A DNA stretch of 64,000 nucleotides from Anomaloglossus baeobatrachus (Eukaryota > Chordata > Amphibia > Anura > Aromobatidae): positions 166,449,758-166,513,757 of the forward strand of contig NC_134361.1 in the NCBI RefSeq assembly GCF_048569485.1, written 5' to 3'. The first letter of the stretch is position 1; each line of letters opens with the position of its first letter. The notes under the pieces were generated by a model, which made no database searches, had not been told where the DNA came from, and saw nothing but the letters and a program-made list of their open reading frames with translations. Shown here in pieces: positions 10,877-21,670 of the stretch. A program made the position numbers and the translations under genes.

Positions 10877-10978
10877 TATTATAATGTAGCCCCCATAATC
10901 CTATATGTATTATAACGCAACCCCATAAAACTTCATATTGCATTATGCAGCCCCATATTCCATTTATAAGGTGTCCTT

Positions 10979-11530
10979 CATTTTGTATTATGCAGCCCCC
11001 CAGACCTCCATATATAATAATGCAGCCAGACTCTCCATGCCTCCATGTATAATAATGCAGTCAGCCACCTCAGGCCTCTATGTATAATGTATCAGCCAGC
11101 CTCTCCAGGCCTCCATGTATAACAATGCACCCAGCCTCCTCTGGCCTCCATGTATAATGCAGTATCTCCAGTCCTCCACGTATGATGCAGTATCTCCAGG
11201 CCTCCATGTATAATGCAGTATCTCCAGGCCTCCATGTATAATGCAGCCTCTCCAGGCCTCCCTGTATAATGCAGCCTCTCCAGGCCTCCATGTATAATAA
11301 TGCAGCCTCCCCAGACCTCCATGTATAATAATGCAGCCTCCCCAGACCTCCATGTATAATAATGCAGCCTCCCCAGACCTCCATGTATAAAGCAACCTCC
11401 TCAGACCTCCATGTAGAAAGCAGCCTCTCCAGGCCTCCATATATAATGCAGCCTCCTCAGACCTCCATGTATAAAGCAGCCTCTCCAGGCCTCCATGTAT
11501 AATAATGCAGCTTCCCCAGAACTGCCTTCC
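10979..11530. repeat. Minisatellite of about 33 bp (CCTCCATGTATAATAATGCA type)
   Basis: Around fifteen imperfect copies of CCTCCATGTATAATAATGCA plus GCCTCCCCAGA or GCCTCTCCAGG, with truncated units. Long minus-strand ORFs here (YTWRPGEAA...) are repeat artefacts. Confidence 0.85.
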
Positions 11531-12497
11531 CAAGCCTCTGGCCACCGTTTACTCACTTATATTAGAAAAAAAAAACAAAAACAACAAGTACTCACCTTCT
11601 CTCTTCCTTCCACCGCTGCTGTCCTCCCCGCTGCTCGTTCTCCCGGTGCTGCGGTCGGCGTCCTCCCATCCTGCACTCTGTGCACTCAGCACAGCAGTCG
11701 CTCGGGAGTGACGTCACCGCACAGGGGGAGAATGGTGATGCATAGCGCGGCACCGGCCGCGCTATGCTTCATCATTACTGTGCGCGGTGACGGGGGAGAC
11801 GCCGCAGCCGCTGACACCAGGTAGGGGGCCCTGGTGCCACCGCTGACACCAGGCAGGGGGGCCCAGTGTCAGCGGCGGCAGCGGGTCAAATAGAGGCCGC
11901 GTGGTCTGTGACAGATCAGCGCGGCTCCTCTCACACTGACAGGAGCTGGCTGCTGATCTGCCTGGCGGCCGCCGGGCCCCTAGCCTCACGGGCCTGGTCG
12001 CGATCGCGACCGCTGCGACCGTGGTAGTTACGCCACTTTGTTTGTGTGTGTATGTCCGGGATTGGCATCTGCACCGTCACAGCTACAGTCACAAAATTTT
12101 GCACACTCACACGTCTGGACCCCGAGAGCGTCATAGGCTATGTTGTGAGGCGAAATTTTAACCCCGCGCGTTCCAATTTACCAATCAATTTTGCCCTTAT
12201 CTACATAATGGGGAAAAAGTGAAACGAAAAGTGTATCCACACCGTCGCATTTACAATCACAAAATTTTGCACAGACACCTCATGTGACCCAGGGAACGTC
12301 GTAGACTATGTTTTGACAGGAAAATCTAACCCCGCGCTTTACAGTTACTCTCTGAAAAACATGCCTTCATTAAAGTAAATGGAGCCTGGAACTTCAGGTT
12401 ATTAGTAGCAGCTGTGAGTGGTTGCTACAGGAACAAAAGACATTCATAGTATAAGAAGCGTATATGTGATGTATATGTGATGTATAATAAGATGTCA

Positions 12498-12679
12498 GTG
12501 GGGAGATGGATAGAGAGAGACAGAGAGAGAATCAGACAGAGACAGACAGGGAAAGAGACAGAGAGATAGAGACAGACAGGGAAAGAGACAGACAGAGACA
12601 AATGGTGAAAGAGACAGACAGAGACAGACGGGGAAAAGGAGAGACAGACCTGGAAAGAGACAGACCTGGAAAGAGACAG
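12498..12679. repeat. GACA/GAAAGAGACAG microsatellite (left part)
   Basis: Imperfect AGAGACAGAC and GGAAAGAGACAG units inside the Helitron. It is interrupted by the Penelope composite and resumes at 27970. Arg/Asp/Glu-rich ORFs are artefacts. Confidence 0.88.
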
Positions 12680-13261
12680 ATATTAACAACACATATCTCA
12701 AACTTGGAGCAATAAATATAAACACCAAACCGGCCGGAATGAGGCGGGAAGGGTGTCAGCACTACTCAGAGTACTAATCAAACACAGGAGAAACAAGAGT
12801 AAAGTGCAATATCCATACTTTATTAAGACAAACACAACAAGGAGTGATTAAAAGAAGAGTATACTACCAAACCAATAGGGATGCAATGACAATAGTCCCT
12901 TTATCATAAAAAATTACAGTCCATGATATTACATAGGAGTCTAAGCTAGTGATGAGCGAGTATGCTTGTTACTACTCGGTACTCGCACGAGTATCACTGT
13001 ACTCGGGCTACTCGGCAGGTACCGAGTAATCTCGCGATACTCGTGCTGTACTCGTGGTCTTCATCCCTGCATGTTGGCGCTATTTTGAGAGCCAGCCCTC
13101 ATGCAGGGATTGGCTGGCAGACCACTGCAATGCCACAGCCCTGTTAGTTGTGGAATTGTAGTGATTGGCCGGCCCGCACAGCGTGACCGAGCCTTTATAC
13201 CGGCGGGCGCGCTGTGCTCTGCACACAGCCATCTCATATTCCCTGCTTTCCCCGCCCACAG

Positions 13262-14140
13262 GCGCCTATGATTGGTTGCAGTGAGACACGCCCCCACGCT
13301 GAGTGACAGGTGTCTCACTGCAACCAATCACAGCAGCCAGTGGGCGTGACTATACTGTGCAGTAAAATAAATAAATAAATAATTAAAAAAAACGGCGTGC
13401 GGTCCCCCCAATTTTAATACCAGCCAGATAAAGCCATACAGCTGAAGGCTGGTATTCTCAGGATGGGGAGCTCCACGTTACTCACCTCAGTTGCTGTGTG
13501 AAGCTGACCGGAGCAGCGGTGTATTCTGCAGCTCCTGTCACCTTCATGCAGCACAGCTGGATGCGACGCTGGAGGACTGTGGAGTACGCCGGACATGGAG
13601 GGTTTGTCGGGGTTAATAAATTGGTTATGAGGGACTTTGTTAGTGTTTTTTATTTCTAATAAAGGATTTTTCGGGTGTGTGTGTTTTTTAACTGTAATTT
13701 ACAGATTAATCATGGAAGGAATCTCGGGGAGACGCCTGACATGATTAATCTAGGATTTAGTGGCAGCTATGGGCTGCCATTAACTCCTTATTACCCCAAT
13801 TTGCCAACGCACTAGGGTAAATCGGGAAGAGCCGGGTACAGTCCCAGAACTGTCGCATATAATGTATGCGGCAATTCTGGGCGGCTGCTGACTGATATTG
13901 TTAGGCTGGGGGGCTCCCCATAACGTGGAGCTCCCCATCCTGAGAATACCATCCTTCAGCTGTATGGCTTTATCTGGCTGGTATTAAAATTGGGGGGACC
14001 GCACGCCGTTTTTTTAAATTATTTAATTATTTATTTCACTGCACAGTATACACACACCCACCGGCTGCTGTGTTTGGGTGCAGTGAGACACCTGTCACTC
14101 AGCGTGGGGGCGTGTCTCACTGCAACCAATCATAGGCACC
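13262..14140. repeat. Internal inverted repeat of the TIR element
   Basis: Arms at about 13262-13478 and 13922-14140 are reverse complements. Both contain the ATTGGTTGCAGTGAGACACG block, the AAATAATTAAA stretch and the GGGGAGCTCCACGTT/AACGTGGAGCTCCCC block. The loop of about 440 bases holds a region close to the dispersed TTAACTCC...GCATCTAATG repeat. No gene. Confidence 0.8.
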
Positions 14141-14830
14141 GAAAAGCAGGAAAGCAGGGAATACGAGATTGTTTAATGAGCGGCCGGCTTTTTCAAAAGA
14201 GGAAAAGCCGCCAGAGTTTAGTGAACAGCTGTGCAGCGCCGCGCCGGTGATCGGGGAACGGTAAGTAAGAGAGAGGGGGGAGACTGACCGACAGACTGTG
14301 AGAGGGGGACAGACAAGACAGAGAGAGACCGACAGAGCGAGACCGACCGACGGGAGATAGAATGAAAAAAGAATGACCGACATCACTAGTAAAAAGCACA
14401 AAACGTGCGTTTTGGACATCGGAGTGCCACACAATGTTTTACGTAAAATCTTTCATGTGTTAATCTCAAAAAGTAACATACACCAGCTCTTCGTCTTAGT
14501 AATGATCCTGCCAAGGTATAAGATCTAAATGACCCTCACTCTCTCTTTCCTCTACCTGCCAATGGAGATGCAACATAAAGTCACAATACACCCTAAAGGT
14601 AATGAGGTGCCCCCATTCCTCGGCGGCTTTCCCTTCTATGATGTCCCTAGTCTCCCTTGTATTATAATATAGTCTAGAGGTTATAACTTCAATTGTCAGG
14701 AGAGATAGGAAAATTAAACTTATCTGAGAGATACTTGAGTCAAAAATTAGTCCCTCAGCAGTCCTTTTTTCATAATGTAGAGGCGTCCGGGCTTTCCATG
14801 GTCCTCAACCCAATAACATAGATTCACACA

Positions 14831-14879
14831 GTCTCAACGCGTTTCTCCCCATAAAATTAGTTAGGGTTCATCAGGAGAC
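14831..14879 (-). ncRNA. Hammerhead ribozyme-like motif, left arm (inverted copy)
   Basis: Mirror image of 16555-16603, with the same core boxes and stem I. Confidence 0.55.
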
Positions 14880-16554
14880 AAATGAGAAATAACTGGCCCA
14901 ATCGCCTGTGGAACAAACATATATCAGAACCCCAAATCCAAACCACAACACAGAGAGTCTTAAGAACACATGGAAGACATACCTGATACCTGTTAAGGGG
15001 GCTACTCATTCAGCAGCACACACCTCTCCATGTGGATATATATAATGGACGCCTTACCATGTGGCTGGCTCTCCTTAAATACCAACAAATAGGGGCTGTC
15101 CTACTAGGCAACCGCCTCCAGGAACGCCCCATTACCTGGGGAACCCTGAATGTATATTACATATGCAGTCAATTAGGTGCCGTCCTACTAGGCAACCGCC
15201 TCCAGGAACGCCCCGTTACCTGGGAAACTCCGGATGTATATTACACGTGCAGTCACCATTCTGACAAACCGGAAGTCATGCCGGAAGTCCGCGTTCCCAT
15301 ATGATCCATCCGGGTCACAGGGCTCCACTGGCTGCGTCACCGTCGCGTCACAGGGGTTGTCCTGCCAGGCAATTGCCTCCAGGACCGCCCCATTGCCCGG
15401 GAAACCCCGGAGGTATAATGCACGTAAACTCACCATATAGATGAAACCGGAACCCATACCGGAAGTAAACAAACCCACATGACCCGTCCGGGTCATGTGA
15501 CTCCACACACTGCCTCATCGGATCATCACAGCTTCCTCCCGGTGAGCATGGGGGACCCGGAAGTGACGTACAGTCCGATTCGTCCCATATCCCAGCTCAC
15601 GCTGCCCAAGCGTGACCTCCGTTTTCCCTGAAATGGCAATGTCTGTATTAGGGTAATTAAATTGTTATCTATATATGCCAGTTTTCCCCTGTACAGTACC
15701 AATAGGCTAAAGCTCGGTTTTGGCTTTGCAATTGACCAGCACTGTAATCAGGATTGGAAGGGGTGGAGATGTGTGGAGAGGGTGTGGGGGACGGCCGCGC
15801 TGTCAGTTGATATTGTGGCGACGCCCACTTGGGCAGCGTGAGCTGGGATATGGGACGAAACTGTACGTCACTTCCGGGTCCCACATGCTCACCGGGAGGA
15901 AGCTGTGATGATCCGATGACGCAGTGTGTGGAGTCACATGACCCGGACGGGTCATGTGGGTTTGTTTACTTCCGGTATGGGTTCCGGTTTCATCTATATG
16001 GTGAGTTTACGTGCATTATACCTCCGGGGTTTCCCGGGCAATGGGGCGGTCCTGGAGGCAATTGCCTGGCAGGACAACCCCTGTGACGCGACAGTGACGC
16101 AGCCAGTGGAGCCCTGTGACCCGGATGGATCATATGGGAACGCGGACTTCCGGCATGACTTCCGGTTTGTCAGAATGGTGACTGCACGTGTAATATACAT
16201 CCGGGGTTTCCCAGGTAACGGGGCGTTCCTGGAGGCGGTTGCCTAGTAGGACGGCACCTAATTGACTGCATATGTAATATACATTCAGGGTTCCCCAGGT
16301 AATGGGGCGTTCCTGGAGGCGGTTGCCTAGTAGGACAGCCCCTATTTGTTGGTATTTAAGGAGAGCCAGCCACATGGTAAGGCGTCCATTATATATATCC
16401 ACATGGAGAGGTGTGTGCTGCTGAATGAGTAGCCCCCTTAACAGGTATCAGGTATGTCTTCCATGTGTTCTTAAGACTCTCTGTGTTGTGGTTTGGATTT
16501 GGGGTTCTGATATATGTTTGTTCCACAGGCGATTGGGCCAGTTATTTCTCATTT

Positions 16555-16603
16555 GTCTCCTGATGAACCCTAACTAATTTTATGGGGAGAAACGCGTTGA
16601 GAC
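16555..16603 (+). ncRNA. Hammerhead ribozyme-like motif, right arm
   Basis: Read 5' to 3': stem I strand GTCTC (16555-16559), core CTGATGA (16560-16566), a weak stem II (ACCC...GGGGA), core GAAAC (16589-16593), a self-complementary ACGCGT that can serve as a minimal stem III or as a dimer contact, the cleavage triplet GTT, then stem I strand GAGAC (16599-16603). Stem I pairs perfectly over five bases. Type I hammerheads with tiny stem III and dimeric action are known from Penelope terminal repeats. Stem II has an A-A clash next to the core, so activity may be weak. Confidence 0.6.
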
Positions 16604-17923
16604 TGTGTGAATCTATGTTATTGGGTTGAGGACCATGGAAAGCCCGGACGCCTCTACATTATGAAAAAAGGACTGCTGAGGGACTAATTTTTGACTCAAG
16701 TATCTCTCAGATAAGTTTAATTTTCCTATCTCTCCTGACAATTGAAGTTATAACCTCTAGACTATATTATAATACAAGGGAGACTAGGGACATCATAGAA
16801 GGTAAAGCCGCCGAGGAATGGGGGCACCTCATTACCTTTAGGGTGTATTGTGACTTTATGTTGCATCTCCATTGGCAGGTAGAGGAAAGAGAGAGTGAGG
16901 GTCATTTAGATCTTATACCTTGGCAGGATCATTACTAAGACGAATTATGGAATAATTGTTTTGTTCCTCTGGGCGGATATTTTGGAGCTGTCCCATGGTC
17001 CTGGGATTATGTTTTTTGTGTGTGTTATATCTTGTCACAGGTGGAACTTTTTGAATTTTAATGAATTTCAATAAATAGTGTTTTTATAAAATTTAAATTA
17101 AGGTAGCATTCTGGTTCTATATTGATTTTCTACCTACGCAATAGGTTTCTAAGTGTTCAAATACACCAGCTCTATCTCACTATTTGGTATGTGCCCTTAA
17201 CATTTCCGCCATGAAAATTCATTTTGGTGTCATTTTGGAAGGTTTTCTGGTGAGTCCGTAAAAATGGCGTAAAACTCGGACAAAATTGTTCACAGCTGTG
17301 ACTTTTGAGTGATAAATGCTTCAAGGGGTCTTCCCCATGCTGTTGCCATGTCATTTGAGCACTCTTCTGAGACTTTTGTGACATTTTTAGGGTTTCTACA
17401 TGCTGCCGGGGGTCATTTCAGAAAAATACTCGGGTCTCCGATAGCATAACATTGGGCTCGGTGCTCGGGCCGAGTACACGAGTATCTTGGGATGCTCGGC
17501 CTGAGCTTTGAGCACCCGAGCTTTTTGGTACTCGCTCATCACTAAGTCTAACCAGTAAATATTGGAATATAGGGTAGGTAAGGACTAACCAGAAATACAA
17601 TCAGGACTAAGGGAAGCAATAAAGATGAGAAATGGGGGCTGTGTGGGATATGCAGTGCAGGTGAGTCATCACGGAATCTCCGGCAGGAGGCAGGGAGAGA
17701 CCGTGATGGCTACAGAGTCAGGCACCAACAAATGGTAAAATCACAATTAAAGTTTACATGGCAGTAAAAAGCCATGTAAAAGGGCACAGAATGAGATTTG
17801 CTTCTCTTACCTAAAGTGCAAGTGCAGTATAGCGAGAGTCTCAGTGTGCCTGAGGTGCCAGTCAGCCCACGTACAGTCCCTTTAGCAAGTGGATTCCCTA
17901 AAGTGCGCCCAGGATCTCCATCC

Positions 17924-18204
17924 TGTGTTTGATTAGTACTCTGAGTAGTGCTGACAACCTTCCCGCCTAAATCCGGCCGGTTTGGTGTTTATATTTATGG
18001 CTACAAGTTTGAGATATGTGTTGTTAATATGTGTTTCTGTGCTTCTCACAGATTGTTCTCAATTGAGCATGGATTTCCGCGCCCGAGACCGAGCATGGTC
18101 TCTACATTTTGACACCGTTTTGACACCAGTGATGCTAATTCTTCTAATTGTGATACATTAATTTTTAAATATAAGGAGTTATTGAAGAGGAGACTGAGGA
18201 TCTG
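17924..18204 (+). other. 5' part of the Penelope body
   Basis: Begins TGTGTTTGATTAGTACTCTG, immediately after the inverted arm ends. Its first 110 or so bases are repeated in inverted orientation at 12680-12790. No coding potential in this stretch. Confidence 0.6.
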
Positions 18205-18498
18205 TTGGAATCGTGCCCTACTTTGATTTGTAGTCAGAAACTGAAGAAATTTAATAGGGACCTGGGAGACTATACCAGCTCCACAACATATAGGTGGCAG
18301 ATTAGATCTAGGACGGGACCTCGTGGGAGGACCTTATCTCGTGGACAGTCCGCCTCCCTAACATCATTATCCTCGTTCGGAGATTCATCTGAGACCTCAG
18401 GGGGCGGCAACGAGGCAGAATCGAGCATCGGTGCTCGAGTTAAATCATCTCGTAACAGGCAGACCACCAAGCAAGGGGGAAAAATAGGCTTCAGGTGA
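18205..18498 (+). pseudogene. N-terminal remnant of the Penelope polyprotein (97 codons)
   Basis: A 97-residue ORF that is basic and Ser/Arg-rich, lying upstream of the RT region in the expected order. I recognise no domain; assignment comes from position alone. The catalytic RT core that should follow is not present before the C-terminal RT remnant at about 18551. Confidence 0.45.
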
Positions 18499-18550
18499 TT
18501 CTTCTGCCCACACACCATCCACAATACGCGCCATCCCGACCGGCCAATTC

Positions 18551-18745
18551 TTGAGGACGAGGCGGATTTGTTCCTCCGACACTGTCTTTGAGTCACAATC
18601 GGCCGATCTCGGATGCCGCTTCAGAGACCGAGGCTACAGCAATCGCTGTATCAGGAGGGGTTATTTACGGGCAAAGCGGACTTCACGTCAACAGCTGCTT
18701 AATTATGTGCCTAAACACCAACAATCTGACCCTCCTGTTTTATAG
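18551..18745 (+). pseudogene. Penelope RT C-terminal (thumb) remnant
   Basis: The translation includes FRDRGYSNRCIRRGYLRAK and RQQLLN, resembling the segment between RT palm and endonuclease in Penelope-like proteins (arginine-rich, with an RGY...A..R pattern). The frame closes before the endonuclease ORF opens at 18772. The upstream RT palm motifs, including the YxDD box, are missing, consistent with an internal deletion. Confidence 0.5.
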
Positions 18746-18771
18746 GCACCCACAATAGCCATTGGCAAACC

Positions 18772-19362
18772 ATGCGAGAGATCCTTAAGAAGTATTGGCC
18801 TGTTCTACGATCGGATCCCATTTTGGCGGACCTGCTCCCTCCTGGTCCACTGATGACGGCCCGTCAATCCAAAAACCTCCGCAACATCATGGTGAGAAGC
18901 CATTATGTCCCTCCAATTGTCAATCCCTTTAGTACTCGTGGCCCCCTGATGGGCTGTTACCCATGTGGCCGCTGCCTAGCCTGCCCGAACATCCTCCGTG
19001 CCACTTCGTTCACTTCTTCCGATGGAACGAGAACTTTGAATATTCGGTGCCATATCACGTGTGCTACAACACACGTGATTTATTACACCACCTGTCCGTG
19101 CTCCCTCGTGTACATCAGCCTCACCTCGCGTGAGTTGCGGGTGCGCACGAAGGAGCACGTAAGGGATATAAGTGCGGCTAGGGATGCAATTGACATCACT
19201 TTGCTTAAAACGCTCCCTCGACACTTTCGGAAATTTCATAACAGTAATCCATCTGGCCTAAAGGTACGGGGGATCGATGTTGTTCGTGGCGGGTCTCGCG
19301 GTGGTGACCTGAAGAAGCGGCTTGCTCAGGTTGAGGCCAGGTGGATTACTATCTTGGTGTAA
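18772..19362 (+). pseudogene. Penelope-type GIY-YIG endonuclease region (196 codons, open)
   Basis: The ORF opens with the linker MREILKKYWPVLRSDP. It has a cysteine cluster CxxCxxCxxC at residues 62-71, as in the Zn-finger-bearing Penelope groups. A GIY-YIG domain follows: VIYYTTCPCSLVYISLTSRE (102-121), then R123, R125, E128-H129, and near the end E188 and W191. The expected YVG/YIG glycine is Ser116, which may lower activity. In Penelope elements this enzyme nicks the target to prime reverse transcription. Here it is separated from any RT core, so the element is dead, though the domain itself is still open. Confidence 0.82.
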
Positions 19363-19997
19363 TACTATTGTATGTTTTGAGGATTTCGATAGCGTTAGGG
19401 CAATGACAGCCAGAGACGAGTTTGTGGTACAAGATGTTTATGATATGTAACCACGGTAGATACACAACGGAAATACACAGTATAACAAACACATGAAAAT
19501 ACCTTTCCGAAACGGAGCGAAGGGGATTCCCGGGGCCACGCACCGGACTCCCCCAGGGAGACCACCAGAGCGAACCCCTATACAGGGACTGTCCGGCAAT
19601 CAACCCCGGAAGGCCTAAATGCGCCGCAGCCGGGACACAAGGGGCAAGCGGTAAAGTCCAGAAGTGTCCGTACGGGATGAAAGTCCAGAATGGTTATGAA
19701 CCGGAAGAAACCGGGCAGACGTGCTGACCAAAGACGGCAGACGGAGTTCGGGCACAGTTTGAAGAAACCGGGTGTGGTCCAGAGTCGGTCGGTAGATTTT
19801 CAGGAGGATCCAAAGGTAATCAAGTAGCAGCAGCAATAAAGCAGGAGCACACAGCAAGCAGTATACTCAGGCACTGGACTAGGCTTAGAGGCGGCCTTTT
19901 AAGCAGCTGGACAGGAAGTAGGGCAACAGAACATAAAACTCCATGTTAACCGAGGGCAAGCTCTTTCAAAAGAGGACTGGAAAACCCGGAAACCTGA
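19363..19997. other. Unrecognised insertion-like block in the Penelope 3' region
   Basis: From about 19390 the composition changes: CpG-rich, with several CCGG and CGGG runs. It ends near CCTGACACTTGG at 19997. On the minus strand it starts TGTCAGGTTTCCGGG, like an LTR, but I could not find a matching TG/CA pair with a target duplication. Possible solo LTR; unproven. Confidence 0.35.
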
Positions 19998-21413
19998 CAC
20001 TTGGACACCTTAGTCCCTAAGGGACTTAACGAAAACATCAGTTTCGTGTCCTTTTTATAACATGTGTTTCGACTCCACCATCATCCTCGTGTCTCCTCTT
20101 CGAGTTATTCCTCTTTTTATTATATATGTTGGTTTTAATATTTGTATTATTTTATTGCATCCTTCTCTGTTGTTACTACCGTGAGCAATCTTTTGGCTCA
20201 TTGGTGGTGATCCCAGACTGGTGGTTCCTTTTTTAGAGAACTAATTTTTTCCTCCTTCTTTTTTATATTAGTTATCCACTGGTGCGGTCCGGTCTTGCGA
20301 CCTGTTCAAATCCTATTCTATGAATTGGATGAAGACATCTGACTTAGTTGCATTGCAGTTTGAAGACCCGGATGAAGATTTTTTTGCTTTTCATTGAGCA
20401 TATACTGACTTTTATCTTTATGTGTTACATACTATATGTGCTTTACATAGTGATCTTACATCCTGGTGCTTCTAGTTATGGGTGTATTTCCCACTGCCCA
20501 TTTGAGGGCCTCCCCTTCCAATATGCCCCGGGTTCCCTAAGTGACTTTATCCTCTGTACCTTGGTCACGAAACTATTACTGGGCAATTGCGATACAGTAT
20601 AGCGGCCTATTTGGCTACCTGCATGTTATCTGATGTAACGTTTTGGCCTTATGCTTCTGCGTGAGACTGTGTGGCTAGGTGCTCTTGCTTTGTTTCCGGG
20701 GTTACGCGTCCCCTGGATCAGGCAGGAGCGCCGGCTTCAGAGGTCACGTCGGATGGGGGCGTGTAGCAATGCACGCCCCTTTCCCAGCCTGGCCTTGGGT
20801 GGTGGGGCGTGGTAAGGGGGTTGATGCATCCCCTGGACCACGTGGGGCCCTCGGGCTTGGTTGTGTATCATAATGCATAGACGTCACACCATATCCTGGC
20901 GGCCATTGGCAGAGGCATCTGCCACCTGACATAACTGCACCGGTAGTATAGGAGAGGCTGAGGCCTCATAACGAATGATGACTTCCGGTGCAATGTATCA
21001 TGGTGCATAGGCGTCACGCCATATCCTGGTGGCCATTGGCTGAGTCATCTGCCACTCGACACAACTGCACCGGTAGTATAGGAGAGGCTGAAACCTCTAA
21101 ATGAATGACGACTTCCGGTGCAGCGGACACTAGGGGGATATATCTCCCTTTTATCACTACAACCTCCATGTCTCTGATTCACATTATGTGTCTGAAACTG
21201 GTCATTTCCGGGGTTGGCGGCCGGATGTTTCGACCTTTATTATGACTTCCGGTGCGGCAGTTACTAGGGAAATGCGTCCCTGACCACCGCACGGAACCCT
21301 TTGTAATGCACTAACCACGTCATTTCCGGCCTCAGCAGGTCTGACTCATATGAGGTTATTATAGGAGGGCTTTTTAAAGGGACCTCTGGTTCTGGGCTCA
21401 CCACTTAGGCTCC
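19998..21413 (+). other. Penelope 3' region with a tandem repeat of about 130 bp
   Basis: No gene. Two tandem copies lie at about 20869-20998 and 20999-21125, sharing CACCATATCCTGG(C/T)GGCCATTGGC, ACAACTGCACCGGTAGTATAGG and CGACTTCCGGTGCA-type blocks. Confidence 0.55.
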
Positions 21414-21465
21414 CCACCTTGAAAAAGCTACATTTATCCGCGAAACGCGCGTTGGATGGAGATCC
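21414..21465 (+). ncRNA. Degenerate hammerhead-like motif at the start of the forward Penelope arm
   Basis: The 3' half is good: GCGAAACGCGCGTT, then GGATGGAG. The 5' half is weak: CTCCCCACC can only partly pair with GGATGGAG, and the CTGATGA box reads TTGAAAA. The predicted cut falls after GTT at 21453. The inverted arm elsewhere in the element begins at exactly that base (17923, reading backwards). Confidence 0.5.
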
Positions 21466-21670
21466 TGGGCGCTCTTTAGGGACTCCACTTGCTAAAGGGA
21501 CTGTACGTGGGGTGACTGGCACCTCAGGCACACTGAGACTCTCGCTATCCTGCACTTGCACTTTAGGTAAGAGAAGCAAATCTCATTCTGTGCCCTTTTA
21601 CATGGCTTTTTACTGCCATGTAATCATTAAGTGATTTTACCATTTGTTGGTGCCTGACTTTGTAGCCATC

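Larger units (their letters stand above)
8405..12038 (+). mobile_element. hAT-type transposon with 8-bp target duplication
   Basis: Termini are CAGTGGCGTAACTA on the left and TAGTTACGCCACTT on the right. The 8-bp sequence TGTTTGTG flanks both ends (8397-8404 and 12039-12046), the hAT signature. No hAT transposase is seen, so it is non-autonomous. It contains a 40-bp tandem repeat, a minisatellite of about 33 bp and a Tc1 insertion. The GC-rich right part (11600-12000) holds no gene I can support. Confidence 0.88.
14491..17160 (+). mobile_element. Palindromic Penelope-type element with 1.12-kb inverted arms and hammerhead motifs
   Basis: It is flanked by a 13-bp direct repeat ATACACCAGCTCT (14478-14490 and 17161-17173), which fits target-primed integration. 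Arms 14491-15611 and 15823-16943 are near-identical reverse complements around a loop of about 211 bases, and the left arm begins exactly at the insertion point. From 16944 to 17160 the right side continues as single-copy 3' sequence. Each arm carries one hammerhead-like motif. No protein is encoded, so it depends on another element's enzymes. Assignment to Penelope rests on the hammerhead and inverted-arm layout, not on a coding domain. Confidence 0.72.
12945..17544. mobile_element. TIR DNA transposon (TAGTGATGAGCGAGTA ends), probably hAT-like
   Basis: Left end TAGTGATGAGCGAGTA (12947-12962) and right end TACTCGCTCATCACTA (17529-17544) are exact inverted repeats. AGTCTAA occurs on both sides (12938-12944 and 17545-17551). 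The empty site survives in the forward Penelope arm, which reads TTGGTTAGACTCCTATG (27798 on). No transposase is seen. Inside are a second inverted repeat (13262-14140) and a nested palindromic Penelope-type insertion (14491-17160). Superfamily placement rests only on the 7-8 bp duplication and is uncertain. Confidence 0.75.

Noticed and set aside
14117-14434. GAGAGACCGACAGA-type ORFs in the TIR element
   Set aside because: Low-complexity GACA/GACC repeat, not a gene.
15911-16246. 106-residue ORF found on both strands (15188-15508 and 15926-16246)
   Set aside because: Both copies lie in the arms of the palindromic element; no domain, and explained by the inverted repeat.
19998-20602. 84-residue ORF (20348-20602) with a hydrophobic stretch after the Penelope endonuclease
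   Set aside because: Lies in the AT-rich Penelope 3' region; no homology recognised and no reason to expect a gene.
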